Assembly (NCBI GenBank): GCA_947359465.1 | Contig: OX375873.1 | Coordinates: 132,386,899-132,450,898 of the forward strand | Direction: 5' to 3' | DNA: 64,000 nt | Source of the DNA: Metellina segmentata | Taxonomy: Eukaryota; Arthropoda; Arachnida; Araneae; Tetragnathidae | In this document: positions 35,000-45,775 of the stretch, piece after piece | Numbering within the stretch: the first letter of the stretch is position 1 | How the letters are laid out: each line of letters opens with the position of its first letter | The notes under the pieces: generated by a model | What the model was told of the DNA's origin: nothing | The model's database searches: none | The model's input: the letters and a program-made list of their open reading frames with translations, nothing else | Program-made: the position numbers and the translations under genes

Positions 35000-36076
35000 A
35001 TGGGTGACTTTACGTATGCAGAAAAAGCAGACATGCATTACATGTACGGCCGTGCAAATGGTAACGGCAGAGCTGCGTTACGAATGTATCGCGCGGAGTA
35101 TCCTGATCGACGAATGCCGGATCATACAATTTTTCAACGGTTACATCGTCAACTTTGTGAAACAGGTGCGTTCGACGTCAACAGACATGGCGCTGGTCGA
35201 GTAAGAGCTGTACGCACTCCAAGGCTGGAAGAAAGCATCTTGAACATTGTGGCTGATAGACCCGAGTCAAGCACAAGAACTGTTGCGCGTGACGTAGGTG
35301 TGAGTCATCAGACTGTATGCAGAGTGTTAAACGAAAATCGCTTACACCCCTTCCATTTTCAGAAAGTACAAGCATTGAATCCGGCAGATTATCCTCGCCG
35401 CGTGAACTTCTGCCTGTGGGTGATGCAGCAATGTGCGTTGCAGCCGGATTTCGTAGATTATGTGCTATTTACAGATGAAGCGACATTTTCACGCGAGGGT
35501 GTCTTTAATGCGCACAATTCCCATGTGTGGGCAACCGATAATCCACATGCAACGCGTCGACATGCGTTTCAACAACGTTTCAGTATTAATGTGTGGGCTG
35601 GTATTGTGAACGACTTTTTGATTGGCCCATACTTACTACCCACGCGGCTCACTGGCGGAAGCTATCTTATTTTTCTGAAAGAAGTGTTACCACAACTGCT
35701 GCATGATGTTCCGATCGCCATTCGTAACCGCATGTGGTTTCAGCACGATGGGGCGCCAGCACACTTCAGCATTGATGTACGGAATTACCTGAATGCCACG
35801 TTTGGTACTCGATGGATTGGGCGTGGTGGACCAGTCCCTTGGCCACCCCGATCTCCCGATTTATCGAGCCTCGATTACTTTTTATGGGGACATCTAAAGC
35901 ATCTTGTTTATGAGACTCCAGTTGACTCAGATGAGGATCTCGTCGCTCGCTTATCTGTAGCTGCTGCAGGTGTGCGTGAAATACCAGGCATCTTTGAACG
36001 TGTACGCCAATCGCTCCACCGACGCTGTCAAGCATGTATCGATACTGGTGGACGCAATTTTGAACAATTACTGTAA
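35000..36076 (+). CDS. DD41D-type transposase, intact
   Basis: The 358-residue protein starts at MGDFTYAEKADMHYMYG. Residues 5-60 match the DUF4817-type N-terminal helix-turn-helix region; a second helix-turn-helix lies about 75-120 (ARDVGVSHQTVCRVLNENR). The catalytic triad is D159 (LFTDEATF), D250 (WFQHDGAPAHFS) and D292 (SPDLSSLDYFLWG). Forty-one residues lie between D250 and D292, which places it, from memory, near the DD41D (rosa-like) group. The enzyme should excise the element at its 122-bp repeats and reinsert it at TA. The start is the first ATG in the frame, 249 bp inside the left end; an AATAAA lies at 36103, just after the stop. No stops or frameshifts are seen. DD41D assignment is by spacing only. 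Confidence 0.92.
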   Translation: MGDFTYAEKADMHYMYGRANGNGRAALRMYRAEYPDRRMPDHTIFQRLHRQLCETGAFDVNRHGAGRVRAVRTPRLEESILNIVADRPESSTRTVARDVGVSHQTVCRVLNENRLHPFHFQKVQALNPADYPRRVNFCLWVMQQCALQPDFVDYVLFTDEATFSREGVFNAHNSHVWATDNPHATRRHAFQQRFSINVWAGIVNDFLIGPYLLPTRLTGGSYLIFLKEVLPQLLHDVPIAIRNRMWFQHDGAPAHFSIDVRNYLNATFGTRWIGRGGPVPWPPRSPDLSSLDYFLWGHLKHLVYETPVDSDEDLVARLSVAAAGVREIPGIFERVRQSLHRRCQACIDTGGRNFEQLL

Positions 36077-36102
36077 ACATGACACTTGTCAACAACGCTT
36101 TC

Positions 36103-36108
36103 AATAAA
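36103..36108 (+). promoter_or_regulatory. Polyadenylation signal of the DD41D transposase
   Basis: AATAAA 27 bp after the stop codon, still inside the element and before the right inverted repeat. Placement fits a short 3' UTR. Confidence 0.5.
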
Positions 36109-38328
36109 ATCTTTGTTTTTCCTTTCGGCCGTTATTTCCCCTGTTTTCGCCTCACCGCGTCACTTGCGACTGTACATTCCTATACAATAAATCATTGTTA
36201 CAATGTCCTGTACCTACCATTAAAGTTTGTACCATGAATTCGGGACCACCCTGTATTTGTAATACATTACAAATGGGTGTAGTGTAACTTGAATTTTATT
36301 CCAATCTCAATTTTATGGAAACCTTGAGCAGCATCTTGCAAGATGCAGGTGTAATTTTCTGAAAAGTCTGCTAAAATTATACAGCATTCATCACCCAAAT
36401 CTGCTTTTATTTGCTTTAAGTATTGACTCTGTGATTTGGCTATAAAGTGATGTTCTGTTAACTTTACGAATTTTGAAACTAGTAAGTCAACAAAATCAAT
36501 CACTGATTTTACTAAAGTTTCGAGGAATGCTCGATCAGTATGGAGCCACTGCTTAAATGTAACTGTTTCTTTCGTTTCAAAGTAATGTAACACCAAAAGA
36601 AATTCTCGGAGGTCCAATTCACTGGTACATTTAGGACAACGGTGAAGCATGCATTCCTCTGATTCCAGGTTACACACCAATTTTCGCATCAGTTCTAGAT
36701 ATGGCATTTTTAAATCTGTACTCTGCATCATAAGTTTAACATTCCGATGATACGTGCAAACGCACACTAGAGGAATCCCTCGACTATTTACAGTTACACA
36801 TTCTCGTGGAAGTAATTCACAAAACTTGGTAAAACCTATCATTTCTGTGGGATTCTTCTCCTTGAATGATAAGTAAACATATTTTAAGTTATGCAACATT
36901 AATCTTTTGTTATCAATTCTTTTTGACCATGTTTAGTTGGTTGAGAAATACAATGTTTTTTGTTAGGTGTAACTCTACTTATCTCGTCACCATAATAAAA
37001 ATATCTTGCTTTTTGAATAACTTCATCACACACAGTACGACTTTTTCTTTTTTTACCTTTACATAAAATTGCCTTCTTCATTCAATAACTTCCTAGCTTT
37101 TTTCACTAAGTACTCAGAGGTTTCAAAAAGTTGATTGTAAGATATTCTATGACTCGAGAACTATGGTCAATATCTAAATTTGATCATCTATTTTACTCTT
37201 TTTAAAGTTTTCTTTTAATTTATACGTTAGATTATCAGAATCACTGAACTTCTGTTTGTTCTCCCTTTCTTTGTTTTTTGATGAAGATTCAATACTTAGA
37301 GCCTTTTTTGCCATATTTTGGAATCTATTTGAAATTTGCTCAGCTTTATTTCCCAAATATATAGCTCTTTCAGCAAGTTTTTGTTTTCTGATTTTAGGGG
37401 GGGGGGGGCATTCTATCAATTCACAGCTTTCATTTCGCCTCGCAATTACTTCATTGTTACTTAAATATGGTTCATAACCACTGTCTGAAATATGGTTTAC
37501 TTTGTCATTGTCTTGTAGAAATGTTGAGAAAACTACACTTTTCTACAAAAAATGTATAATTTTATACCTGATAATGGTTCAACCCATTATTTATATTTTT
37601 GGAAAACGGAATATAAACACTTTTAAGACCTTAGTACACTTTTTTTGTGTTTCATAAATGGATCACAACATAACCTTTGTCGATCCTCAAACATTGAAAA
37701 AAAAGCATGCATATGTTGACTGCATATATTTTCAAAATTCACACATTTTGTTCTTGGGAACAAAAGTTTCCTTTCTTCTTCTGAGTTGATGTAGTAGAGG
37801 TTTCTTTGAAGTATTGACCAATTAAACACATTTACATTATATCTCAACAAAAATCAACAACTGAAATCAGAACTAAAAATTGTATCTTATTAAGGCCATG
37901 AAAATGCTAGGAAATAATGTATCCATCAAACACACAACTTGCCTCATAGAAATCTAAAGCAGGACTGTACATGAATAAGGTAGGAGTGGGAGATCATTGG
38001 CAGATGTTTTTTTTTATCTAAACAATTGTATTCATGAAAACTTTTTTTATGATGCTTACTGTGTATTTTTCCCCTCCAGTTGATGCAGGTGCCTAATTTG
38101 GCAATTAAATAGGCTGTTCTAAATTATTATTTTTTCAATCAAAAGAAAGATTATTTTTGTTTTGCAGAAAGAGTCAGAAAGGGTTTTTGCATCATTCTTG
38201 TACAAAATTAAACTACAGTTTTTAACTTATTATAATACAGATGAATTTTTATTTTTTTACAGTTTTAACTATTCTCCCAAATTTGTGAGTTATTTAAGTT
38301 CAAAGAGCCCACAAATTTATAGAAAACT

Positions 38329-38683
38329 GTTGATTTTAAAATAAGATTGTTGCAAAGGAAATTTTTATTTTATTTTAGAAGCACAAAAACACCATTTTTA
38401 ATTTTAAAACGTAACAAGTACATGATCTCCTCATGCTAGAAAAAAATATGATACTTGTGTTAATTGTGGCTTATGAGGTATGACCTATTGAAACTACCGA
38501 TTGAAAAAATATAAAAAAATCACAGAACCTTTTGAGTGGTAACACTCTATTACCCTTAGTATAAATTTTATAGCTTATTTTGAAAGAGAAAAATATTAGC
38601 TTTAATTTGATACCAAGATCAGTTCAATTTGTTAAAAAGTACGTAAAACAGGAAGTCTTTCTAAAATGATACCAAAAGTGCAA
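38329..38683 (-). repeat. Right terminal inverted repeat of the long-TIR transposon
   Basis: Inverted partner of 33488-33843; outer end ccaaaagtgcaa, inner end gttgattttaaaataag. Confidence 0.8.
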
Positions 38684-38929
38684 AAGTAAAACCTTCTTGC
38701 ACAAATCAAAAATTTGAAAAGATTCCTCCAAATTCAATTTTTGCTGAAAAAATTAATTTTTTTTTCTCATAGGTATCTATTCATAAAAAAATTTAGAAAA
38801 AAATGTGAGAAATATGAAAAAGATGGCACATAGCCCTGAGTGAATTGACATGAAATTACCCATATGAAACTCAGTAGGGTTTTCAAGACTGAGTGCTTAC
38901 AGTTGTCCAGGGGAAAATGTTAGGCTGTA

Positions 38930-39120
38930 TTTATCTTCCAAGTGGGTTCGACAAGATATCTCATCTATTAAGGTCTCACCCATTTTTCTAATGACAAAAT
39001 AACTATTAAATCAAAAAACTCCCTATTTTTGCTAATGACGAGATATATCGTTCATCAAGATTTTATCAGTTTTGCTAATGACGAGATATTGCTGATGTTC
39101 TAGAAGGATGAATGGTAATA
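38930..39120. repeat. Diverged gatatctc satellite-like block
   Basis: Contains acaagatatctcatctatta, then gctaatgacgagatatatcg and gctaatgacgagatattgct. These share text with the dimeric satellite at 40950-41535. Confidence 0.6.
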
Positions 39121-39167
39121 TCTCTCCTATTCTCGATACACCAAGAAAAGCTGATGTTGCTTTAGAC

Positions 39168-39571
39168 CAGAGGTTCCAACCTTTTTGACTCGAGGAGCCC
39201 TTTGTATAGCTTATGCCTTAGACCGTACCAATGTTTAACAGGTTAATTTTTTACAGGATTGATGGGTTATAGAAATAGAAACATAAAAAATGACCCAATT
39301 TCAATGCAATAAAATTACATTTATTCTCAACTACCACCAATAAACACGATAGTGTCAAAACTTTTCCATCCATAAAAATTGTTACCAAGTTCAATAAATC
39401 AATCCATTTGTGTTATAACAGGTTTTATATTATTGGTGAAAGCAATTATAAAGTCTATTTTCCGTTTATTATTTTCTATTTCATTTAATTTTTATTCGTT
39501 TTATTTATCCGGAGCTGCCACGGATACTCTGGGAAAAAACGGCATGAAGCACAGTAGGTTGGGAACCACTG
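39168..39571. mobile_element. hAT-type MITE
   Basis: The ends are CAGAGGTTCCAACC and, inwards from the right, CAGTGGTTCCCAACC, a common hAT end. The flanking octamers CTTTAGAC (39160-39167) and CTTTTGAT (39572-39579) match at 6 of 8 positions, a decayed 8-bp target duplication. At 404 bp with no coding content it is non-autonomous. Confidence 0.75.
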
Positions 39572-39579
39572 CTTTTGAT

Positions 39580-40265
39580 CATTAACTGCGCAAGAGTGCT
39601 TACGTGTACATAACTGTTTTTGTTTTACATTGGTGTTGCCGACATCCCCAACTGTATGTTATGTGATACTTGTCAACCTGTGACAGCCGAATACTTGGAC
39701 GCGTGTCTTGTACTCAGAAGTTTTGATAGTATCGTGTCTAGATATTAGAGAATATGTTATTGGATTGGATATAATTTTTTTTTGGGGGGGGGGAGAGGGG
39801 GGGGGTTTGGCGCAAGGTCTTGGAAAGCACGGGAATTGATAGTTTGAGGTCCATTGTCCGGCATTTGTAAACAGCAATTTCATGTTGTCTAGAAAAGTGA
39901 TGACGAAACTTTTGAGTTCGGTGTGTCTAAAATCGAAAAAAATATAGCTTAACTCGGGTACCGTGTCACATCTAAAAATATTCATAATTTTGTGATACTT
40001 ACATCCCTCTCTCTGGTAAAAAAAGTGATATTTATCTATACATATTTATTTATTGAAAAGCAGAAACATGCAGTTATTTAAATTAGTGACTTTCTTGTTT
40101 CTGAATTGCGTTTGCTAAATATTCAATTCAATGTTGGCATTTCGTGCATTTTAAGGCCAAGCAAGCTCTACTAACTTCATCTTTTAGTCGGTTTCTTTTA
40201 TTGATTTCATTATTATTTAACGCCGAGAGTACGAGAGAGGAAAATTGTGAGTAAAGCCATGGCTA
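39580..40265. other. No gene; two long G runs
   Basis: G runs of about 10 and 9 bp lie at about 39784-39806. Nothing else is supported. Confidence 0.4.
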
Positions 40266-40269
40266 GATT

Positions 40270-40797
40270 TTTCATGGTGCTAAAAATGTCTGTTAATCGG
40301 TTCCAAGTACTCCAAATTTCCTGTTCGTAGTGGCACTCTTCTTCATTCTTTTAACGATTTCTTCCCAGATTCTCAAGCTAGGACCTCAAGTCGACAAACC
40401 CTTGCGATCAGATGCTGTCTTGAAGTTGCATCGCCAAATCATCAAGTTGCATCCACTGGAAACCATTTAATTCCAAAGAACTGTAAGCTACTACATACGG
40501 ATACTTAATTATTTTAATTGCTTGTTCCAAGCTTTTAAACTGATTAAATCTTTTGCCAAATTGGTCAAGTAACGAATTTACAAGATGCTGGTGATTTAAA
40601 TGCATTGGCTGCGTTTCATTTTGTATAATTGTGCTAGCCTTCTCGAAATACCTTTTTACTCAAGAAAAGTACTTAAAAGTTTTAGTCTTTAAAATATCGT
40701 TTAAAATTTTAAGTTTACCATCTGTAAACTATGTGTGTCACCTAAAATGTCTTAGTGTGTCACCTTTGATACACGTGTCATAGGTTCACCATCAGTG
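40270..40797 (-). pseudogene. hAT (ZBED5/GTF2IRD2-type) transposase fragment with element end
   Basis: The minus-strand frame near 40605-40408 reads VNSLLDQFGKRFNQFKSLEQ and later QLDDLAMQLQDSI. The same kind of text (L...F..RF.DFK..E ... EL.DLQ) lies before the dimerisation block in ZBED5/GTF2IRD2-like hAT proteins. Just upstream on that strand (40745-40797) is cactgatggtgaacctatga, followed by cacgtgtatcaaaggtgaca, resembling hAT outer ends. Catalytic parts are missing, so this is an internally deleted relic. Confidence 0.55.
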
Positions 40798-40949
40798 GAA
40801 AGTAATAATAATTTGTGATTAGTAACGATTTTTTTTAATGTAACACGATTCAAAATACGTCAACCTACTTTAATACTACAAGTGGTTATCGCAAGCTATC
40901 TCGTCTATCATTTGACCATTTTTACTACTTTTGCTTAGTTTGCTAATGA

Positions 40950-41535
40950 GGTACGACGAGATACCTCGTCGATTTTTTGATAATGGCGATATCAAGATCT
41001 GGTCAGTATTTTGCTAATATCTTCATGACGAGATATTACGTCGATGTTTTGATAATGGCGAGATAAAGATCTGGTCAGTATTTTGCTAATATCATCTTCA
41101 TGACGAGATATTACGTCGATGTTTTGATAGTGGCGAGATCAAGATATGGTCAGTATTTTGCTAATATCTTCATGACGAGATATTACGTCGATGTTTTGAT
41201 AATGGCGAGATAAAGATCTGGTCAGTATTTTGCTAATATCATCTTCATGACGAGATATTACGTCGATGTTTTGATAGTGGCGAGATCAAGATATGGTCAG
41301 TATTTTGCTAATATCTTCATGACGAGATATTACGTCGATGTTTTGATAATGGCGAGATAAAGATCTGGTCAGTATTTTGCTAATATCATCTTCATGACGA
41401 GATATTACGTCGATGTTTTGATAGTGGCGAGATCAAGATATGGTCAGTATTTTGCTAATATCTTCATGACGAGATATTACGTCGATGTTTTGATAATGGC
41501 GAGATCAAGATCTGGTCAGATTTGTTTCTAATGAT
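40950..41535. repeat. Dimeric satellite, alternating 72- and 75-bp monomers
   Basis: tcgatgtttt-type starts occur at 40969, 41041, 41116, 41188, 41263, 41335, 41410 and 41482, giving steps of 72, 75, 72, 75 and so on. The 75-bp monomers have an extra atc (atatcatcttcatgacg versus atatcttcatgacg). Linked substitutions (gataatggcgagataaagatct versus gatagtggcgagatcaagata) alternate with length, so the true unit is a 147-bp dimer repeated about four times. Confidence 0.95.
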
Positions 41536-41559
41536 GGAATATCTTGTTTGTTAAGATTT

Positions 41560-43215
41560 GGTCACTTTTGATAAACTTCGTCGATACAAGCTCCAGTAAA
41601 TATGAACGTTTATTTAATCTAAGATCTTTAATGATTTGTTCCTTCGCCGTCCTCACAATTTATTTCATAGACTCGCATGAAAAAAAAAAGCCCAACTATT
41701 TTTCAGTTTCATCAAACCTTACATTTATATGCAAATATAAAAGAATGCAAACAAACCGAAATATAAAGCCGGTGATTCCTGATATTTACTATTATCCTAG
41801 CTTCATCATACTCATGAAAATTTATAAACCAAAATCCCGAGAAATAAAAACACCCCCCTTCCCTTTCAGACCAGTTTCATTAACAAACCGGTATATTCAG
41901 TGGTAGACAATCAGGGAAGAATTTCACACACGGACTCAGAATTTCGCGAGGAGAAAAAACATTTCCATTACAGTCAAAGCCGGAAAACAATCTGTCGAGG
42001 TATTTAATGACGGCCTGATGTTGCTTAACGAAAGCAAGTGACTCTAGGGCACTAAATTTTCTAAGACGGGGAGAAGAGGAAAATATTTCTTTGTGCTCGA
42101 GATAAATTTTACCCACGTCGCCTAATATGTGGCTCTAAATTAATTTCCTATGCTGAAAGAGCGTTATTAATGGACTCCGGAGCCTTGCGGCTAAGGGACT
42201 AATAACAAATGTGTCGCTGCGAGTTTGGGGAGTAGGAAAAAAGCGAAATGTGGTGAAATGAATTGAAAAGTTTCTAAGCTGGAGAGTATCTAAATAATTT
42301 GAATAGTAATAGCTGTGTGGTGAGTAAAATTCACTCATCACAATCTGGCCTTTTTTTCTAGGAGTCTGAGCTAATCGAGCGGAAATGGTAATTTAAAATG
42401 TCAGATGAGGAATATTTTTCCTCGGACATGACATTACGCGCATTAAAATAGTTTGGAAAGAAATTGCTTTTGCGTGAAACTTATATGAAATTAAATCCAA
42501 ACCGACATTGTCATCACTTTTGCTATACATTTACACCGCTACACAAAGAACGATCCTGATTTTTCTGATAAGTTAACATTTTATTCTCTCATCATTTGTT
42601 GAATTATATATGCTTTTTGAACGAACGTGATGGCGAGACATTTTAGTGCATGGAAATAGCTGACAAAAACTATTATCCACAAAAATGTTTATTGTTAAAT
42701 AGTTTTTTTACGATCAGAATCTTTCATTGGTTTTGGTTACTATTTTAAGTATGGTTTTTACACTTTACATACTTGACTAATGTAGCTGTTTAGAATCTAT
42801 TACGATTAGTGAAAATGCTTAGATTATTCTATACTCTTTTGTGGTTAAAATATATTAAGTAGCTATGATAATACTTAGCAAACCTATTTAAATTCATTTG
42901 AATGACACTAAAACACGACAGGTAGACCACACTTTGGCACCCTATTCAAATCTCTTCCAGGTGCTTTGAATTTGACATATTGCACGAATTGCTGTTTATA
43001 TAAGACCTGTTAAAATATTTGATTTAAAATATAGATACTGCCATTTTTATAAATATATATTACTAGACCCTAACTTACATAGTATTCAACTATATTTGTG
43101 TCAATATTGTGTGTGATGTGAAGCATTGTAGTGACATTTGCAGTGTTTGCCTTTTGGCATGGCGTTATTTGGAGTTATGATTTTGAACTGATTCATATTG
43201 TTTTATATTTGCTAT
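41560..43215. other. No supported gene
   Basis: Unique-looking sequence with several open frames of 68-120 codons, none with a recognisable motif. Base composition between 41880 and 42420 is less AT-rich than in the surrounding kilobases. Confidence 0.35.
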
Positions 43216-43218
43216 CTA

Positions 43219-43888
43219 CAGGGTGGCCCATAATATTTAGAAAAAATTATAATAGATGGTGCTAGCTGCGAGTAAATGAGGCCAAACTTGATGCGCATGA
43301 TCATTGGTGTGGGCAATTTCTTGAATGGTGCTCAATATCCTCCCATGATGTGTATGACTTTCATAGATGGCACATTAAACGCTGCGAAATACACGCAGTT
43401 TTCGGACGGGGAGTTCATCCCTTTTCTTCACGGTAATGACTTAGTCCATGGCCATTGGTTTATGAGGATGGTGCTAGACGACATTTTACGTGGAAGTTTT
43501 CGAAGTGCTCAATCAGCATTTTTGTAATCGAATCATTGGGTTAGATAACCCATCGCACTTCCAATTTGGTATTGACTGGTCACCCTACTCCCCGGATTTA
43601 AACTCTTACAATTTCTTCTTGTTGGGTTATTTGAAGAGCAGTGTGGCAAAGAAGTCCTAAGACACTTCCTGAACTGAAAATTGCAGTCGACACTTCTGAC
43701 TTCGAAGTCTGCTCACGCATGATGGATGGCTTCACTGCTGACCTTGTTAAAGTAGGCGGTCACTTCGAACATCTTTATCATTAATTGCTTACTGTTCAAT
43801 TCCAATATGTATCATCAAAATCATTTCAGCACTCTTATGTGTTTTGAAATTTTGATTCCTTTCAAACATTATCCGCTGGGCCAGCCTG
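43219..43888 (+). mobile_element. Mariner-like element, internally deleted
   Basis: The ends are CAGGGTGGCCCATAAT and, inwards from the right, CAGGCTGGCCCAGCGG, flanked by TA (43217-43218 and 43889-43890). At 670 bp it keeps only the last part of a transposase: WFYEDGARRHFT (second Asp block) at about 43457 and SPYSPDLNSYNFFLLGYLK at about 43580. The position of the third catalytic Asp reads N. Frameshifts are present. Confidence 0.75.
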
Positions 43889-43986
43889 TATGTATTTATA
43901 TACGTATTATTAAAATTATAGGTTAATGTTATTTAAAATCAATACAATGTTCTTATTTATAATTAATTTTTAGCCAATACTACCTA

Positions 43987-44085
43987 TTGGGTTGATGTAA
44001 AAGTTCGTTTCGGTATTTTTTGGACAACCATTGAAGAAACATTTTTATTTACAAAAAATTACAATGAATCAATATAGTATGTGCC
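43987..44085. mobile_element. Mariner terminal fragment
   Basis: ttgggttgatgtaaaagttc followed by gtttcggtattttttgg resembles the outer end of Mos1/SETMAR-type mariners. No second end or coding part was found. Confidence 0.4.
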
Positions 44086-44089
44086 GTGT

Positions 44090-44465
44090 TATTGAATTTA
44101 TATGTCTCATCTGTATTTGAATTATACCTCTATCATAGAAGCTCTGAGGTTTCTGGCTAAAGAACTGATTATGGTAACGAAACTTTCTGAAATACATCGG
44201 CGCCCTCACGCTACACAACATATATCGTCTTTTACGTCTGACTTTTTAGAAATCAACAAAACATACTATGTCAAAAATACTCCTTATTTTCTACCATTTT
44301 TAATGCTTCACAAAACAGCCCAACAACATAATGTTTTCCCGAGTAATCGCTGAAATTTCTTTTTCCAAACAACAACAAAACTTTACACGTATGAAGTTGA
44401 TAAAATTTCGGTTTGTGATGCAATTCCAGCCAGTGCCCAAAACAGGTCTACGCTTGCATCACACC
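44090..44465. other. No feature seen
   Basis: AT-rich sequence with short open frames and no recognisable motif. Confidence 0.35.
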
Positions 44466-44467
44466 AT

Positions 44468-45775
44468 TGGAACCATTGGAAGGTGTGGTCCTGGGAGAAG
44501 AAAGAACTGCGACGTACGTCGCAGAACAAAGTCTTGGCAAAACAAAATATGTCCTTAATTTTAATTAAAATTTTGGCCGTTTTTTTTAGTCGTAAGACGA
44601 TGTTCTGCAGTGCAAAACGCGCTCCTTGCCAAACCTTTTTTTTCTTTTGTTGCTACGGAACAACCTCCCTACCCAAATTATCACAAACACTTCATAAATA
44701 ATACATCTATGTCAATGACAAAATATTTAACTTCTAAAGTTATTGACAGAATTGCAAATTTGGAAAGTATGCTGGTTTTAAATAAAGTAAGTTAATTAGT
44801 TTTAATGTTTTATTATAAATATGCAATACATATTTAGCCGATGATTGTGTTTTACGACTGTTTTTGATCTGACGGCCAGTATTCAAAATTCAGGCAAAAT
44901 GTCTACAGAACAATTGCAATTCCTTGGAGTTGTGTTGCAGAACACTGGATATAATTTTGCTCCTGGGGGGTATGGTAACCCACCAAGCACTGTTTGGCTA
45001 GAACAGGAGATATTATTTTATCCCAGGGCACCATGGGAGGTAATGTCGAACTGCTTGGTGAGGGCATGCCTTCCTAGAGGACATTGGGAAAACTTACCTG
45101 TATTTGTGTGTCGTCTTGCAGAAACCAGAAGACTTCAAACAGGTAAGCATTTAAACATAGGATATTCGAACACATATCCAGGAGCTTTCGTCAACCAGCT
45201 TCTCAACCCTTCAAGTTGTTTCAACGAGATATCTCGTTCATCAAAAACTTTTGACTCTGTATCTCGTTCGTTAAGATCCTTCAGCCCAGGTGCAGAATTA
45301 TATTCAGTGTTCTGCAACAATTGTTCTGCCGACATTTTGTCCGAATTTTGAAAACTGCAGTCAAATCAAAACAGACGTAAAATACAATTATCGGCAAGAT
45401 ATGTATTACATAGTTATAATAAACCACCTAAATTAATTAACTTATTTTTTTTTAAACCAAGGCATACTTTAAGAATTTACAAATCTGTCGATAACTTTTG
45501 AAGTTGAATATTTTGTCATTGACATAGAACATGTGTTATTTATAAAGTGTTTGTGGTAATTTAGGGCGATGTAGGGAGGTTGTTCCGTAGATAGAGAAGA
45601 AAAAACAGGTGTGGCAAAGAGCATGCTTTGCATTGCAGAACATCAAAACTTATGATTGAAAAAAAAATTGACTAACATTTTGATAAAATTAAGGAAAAAT
45701 TGTTCTGCAAAATTTTTTTTCTTTCTGTGACGTACGTAGCAGTTTTAAGCACTTTCTGCTCCGGGGGCCTTCAGT
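44468..45775. mobile_element. Palindromic element with about 490-bp inverted arms
   Basis: The left arm (about 44468-44966) and right arm (about 45287-45775) are inverted copies. Each carries the outer palindrome CTGCGACGTACGTCGCAG (44507-44524; decayed in the right arm), then cgctccttgcca/tggcaaagagc, tgtcaatgacaaaatattta, and innermost a potential start with the text M(P/S)(S/T)EQL...LQNT.Y..A. A donor-like AAAGTAAGTTAATT lies at about 44786. The 320-bp centre has splice-like signals around a short segment (cttgcag at about 45120, caggtaagc at about 45142) and a perfect ACGAGATATCTCGT at 45224. No transposase was recognised. Confidence 0.75.

Larger units (their letters stand above)
34751..36253 (+). 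mobile_element. Intact DD41D-type Tc1/mariner element
   Basis: A 1503-bp element has 122-bp terminal inverted repeats (34751-34872 and 36132-36253) that differ at only about four positions. Ends are CAGGGTGGTCCCGAATTC. TA flanks both sides (34749-34750 and 36254-36255). It sits inside the coding region of the long-TIR transposon and is therefore younger than it. The single gene is unbroken. This is the least damaged mobile element in the window. Confidence 0.95.
34201..37850 (-). pseudogene. Transposase-like gene, split by the DD41D insertion
   Basis: On the minus strand, from 37850 down: an N-terminal Cys/His module (ICSQHMHAFFSMFEDRQRLC then CDPFMKHKK, 37623-37850); a lysine-rich segment (37174-37419); KSRTVCDEVIQKARYFY (36899-37081); a 210-residue frame (36267-36899) with PRECVTVNSRGIPLVCVCTY and CIILADFSENYTC. 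After a frame change, HPFVIHYK leads into the insertion site at 36254. Beyond the insertion (34713-34201) follow DVICFSDGTSAHYRNYKNF and TEWHFFASCHGKNTCNGVEG. The same order occurs, from memory, in an abundant uncharacterised family of arthropod and cnidarian proteins. The conserved Asp-containing blocks (LADFSENY, CFSDGTSAHY) could be parts of a DDE-type site; this is inference. Frameshifts, including one in a poly-A run near 34675, make it inactive. Confidence 0.65.
33488..38683 (-). mobile_element. DNA transposon with about 355-bp terminal inverted repeats
   Basis: The left repeat at 33488-33843 and the right repeat at 38329-38683 are inverted copies, starting TTGCACTTTTGG and sharing attttagaaagac, cttggtatcaaattaaagct and aataac/gtgttgcca-type text to the inner end. 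Without the nested DD41D insertion the element would be about 3.7 kb. No target duplication could be fixed with confidence. Coding capacity is on the minus strand. The superfamily is not assigned. Confidence 0.8.

Noticed and set aside
39784..39806. Functional G-quadruplex
   Set aside because: Two long G runs only, with similar single runs at 37397 and 59627; more likely homopolymer slippage or sequencing noise.
40950..41535. CRISPR array
   Set aside because: The regular spacing comes from whole monomers that are alike along their length. There are no variable spacers, and the genome is eukaryotic.
44845..45351. 168-residue open frame
   Set aside because: It crosses from one inverted arm through the centre into the other arm and lacks recognisable motifs; probably chance, although its early part includes the conserved short start discussed for this element.
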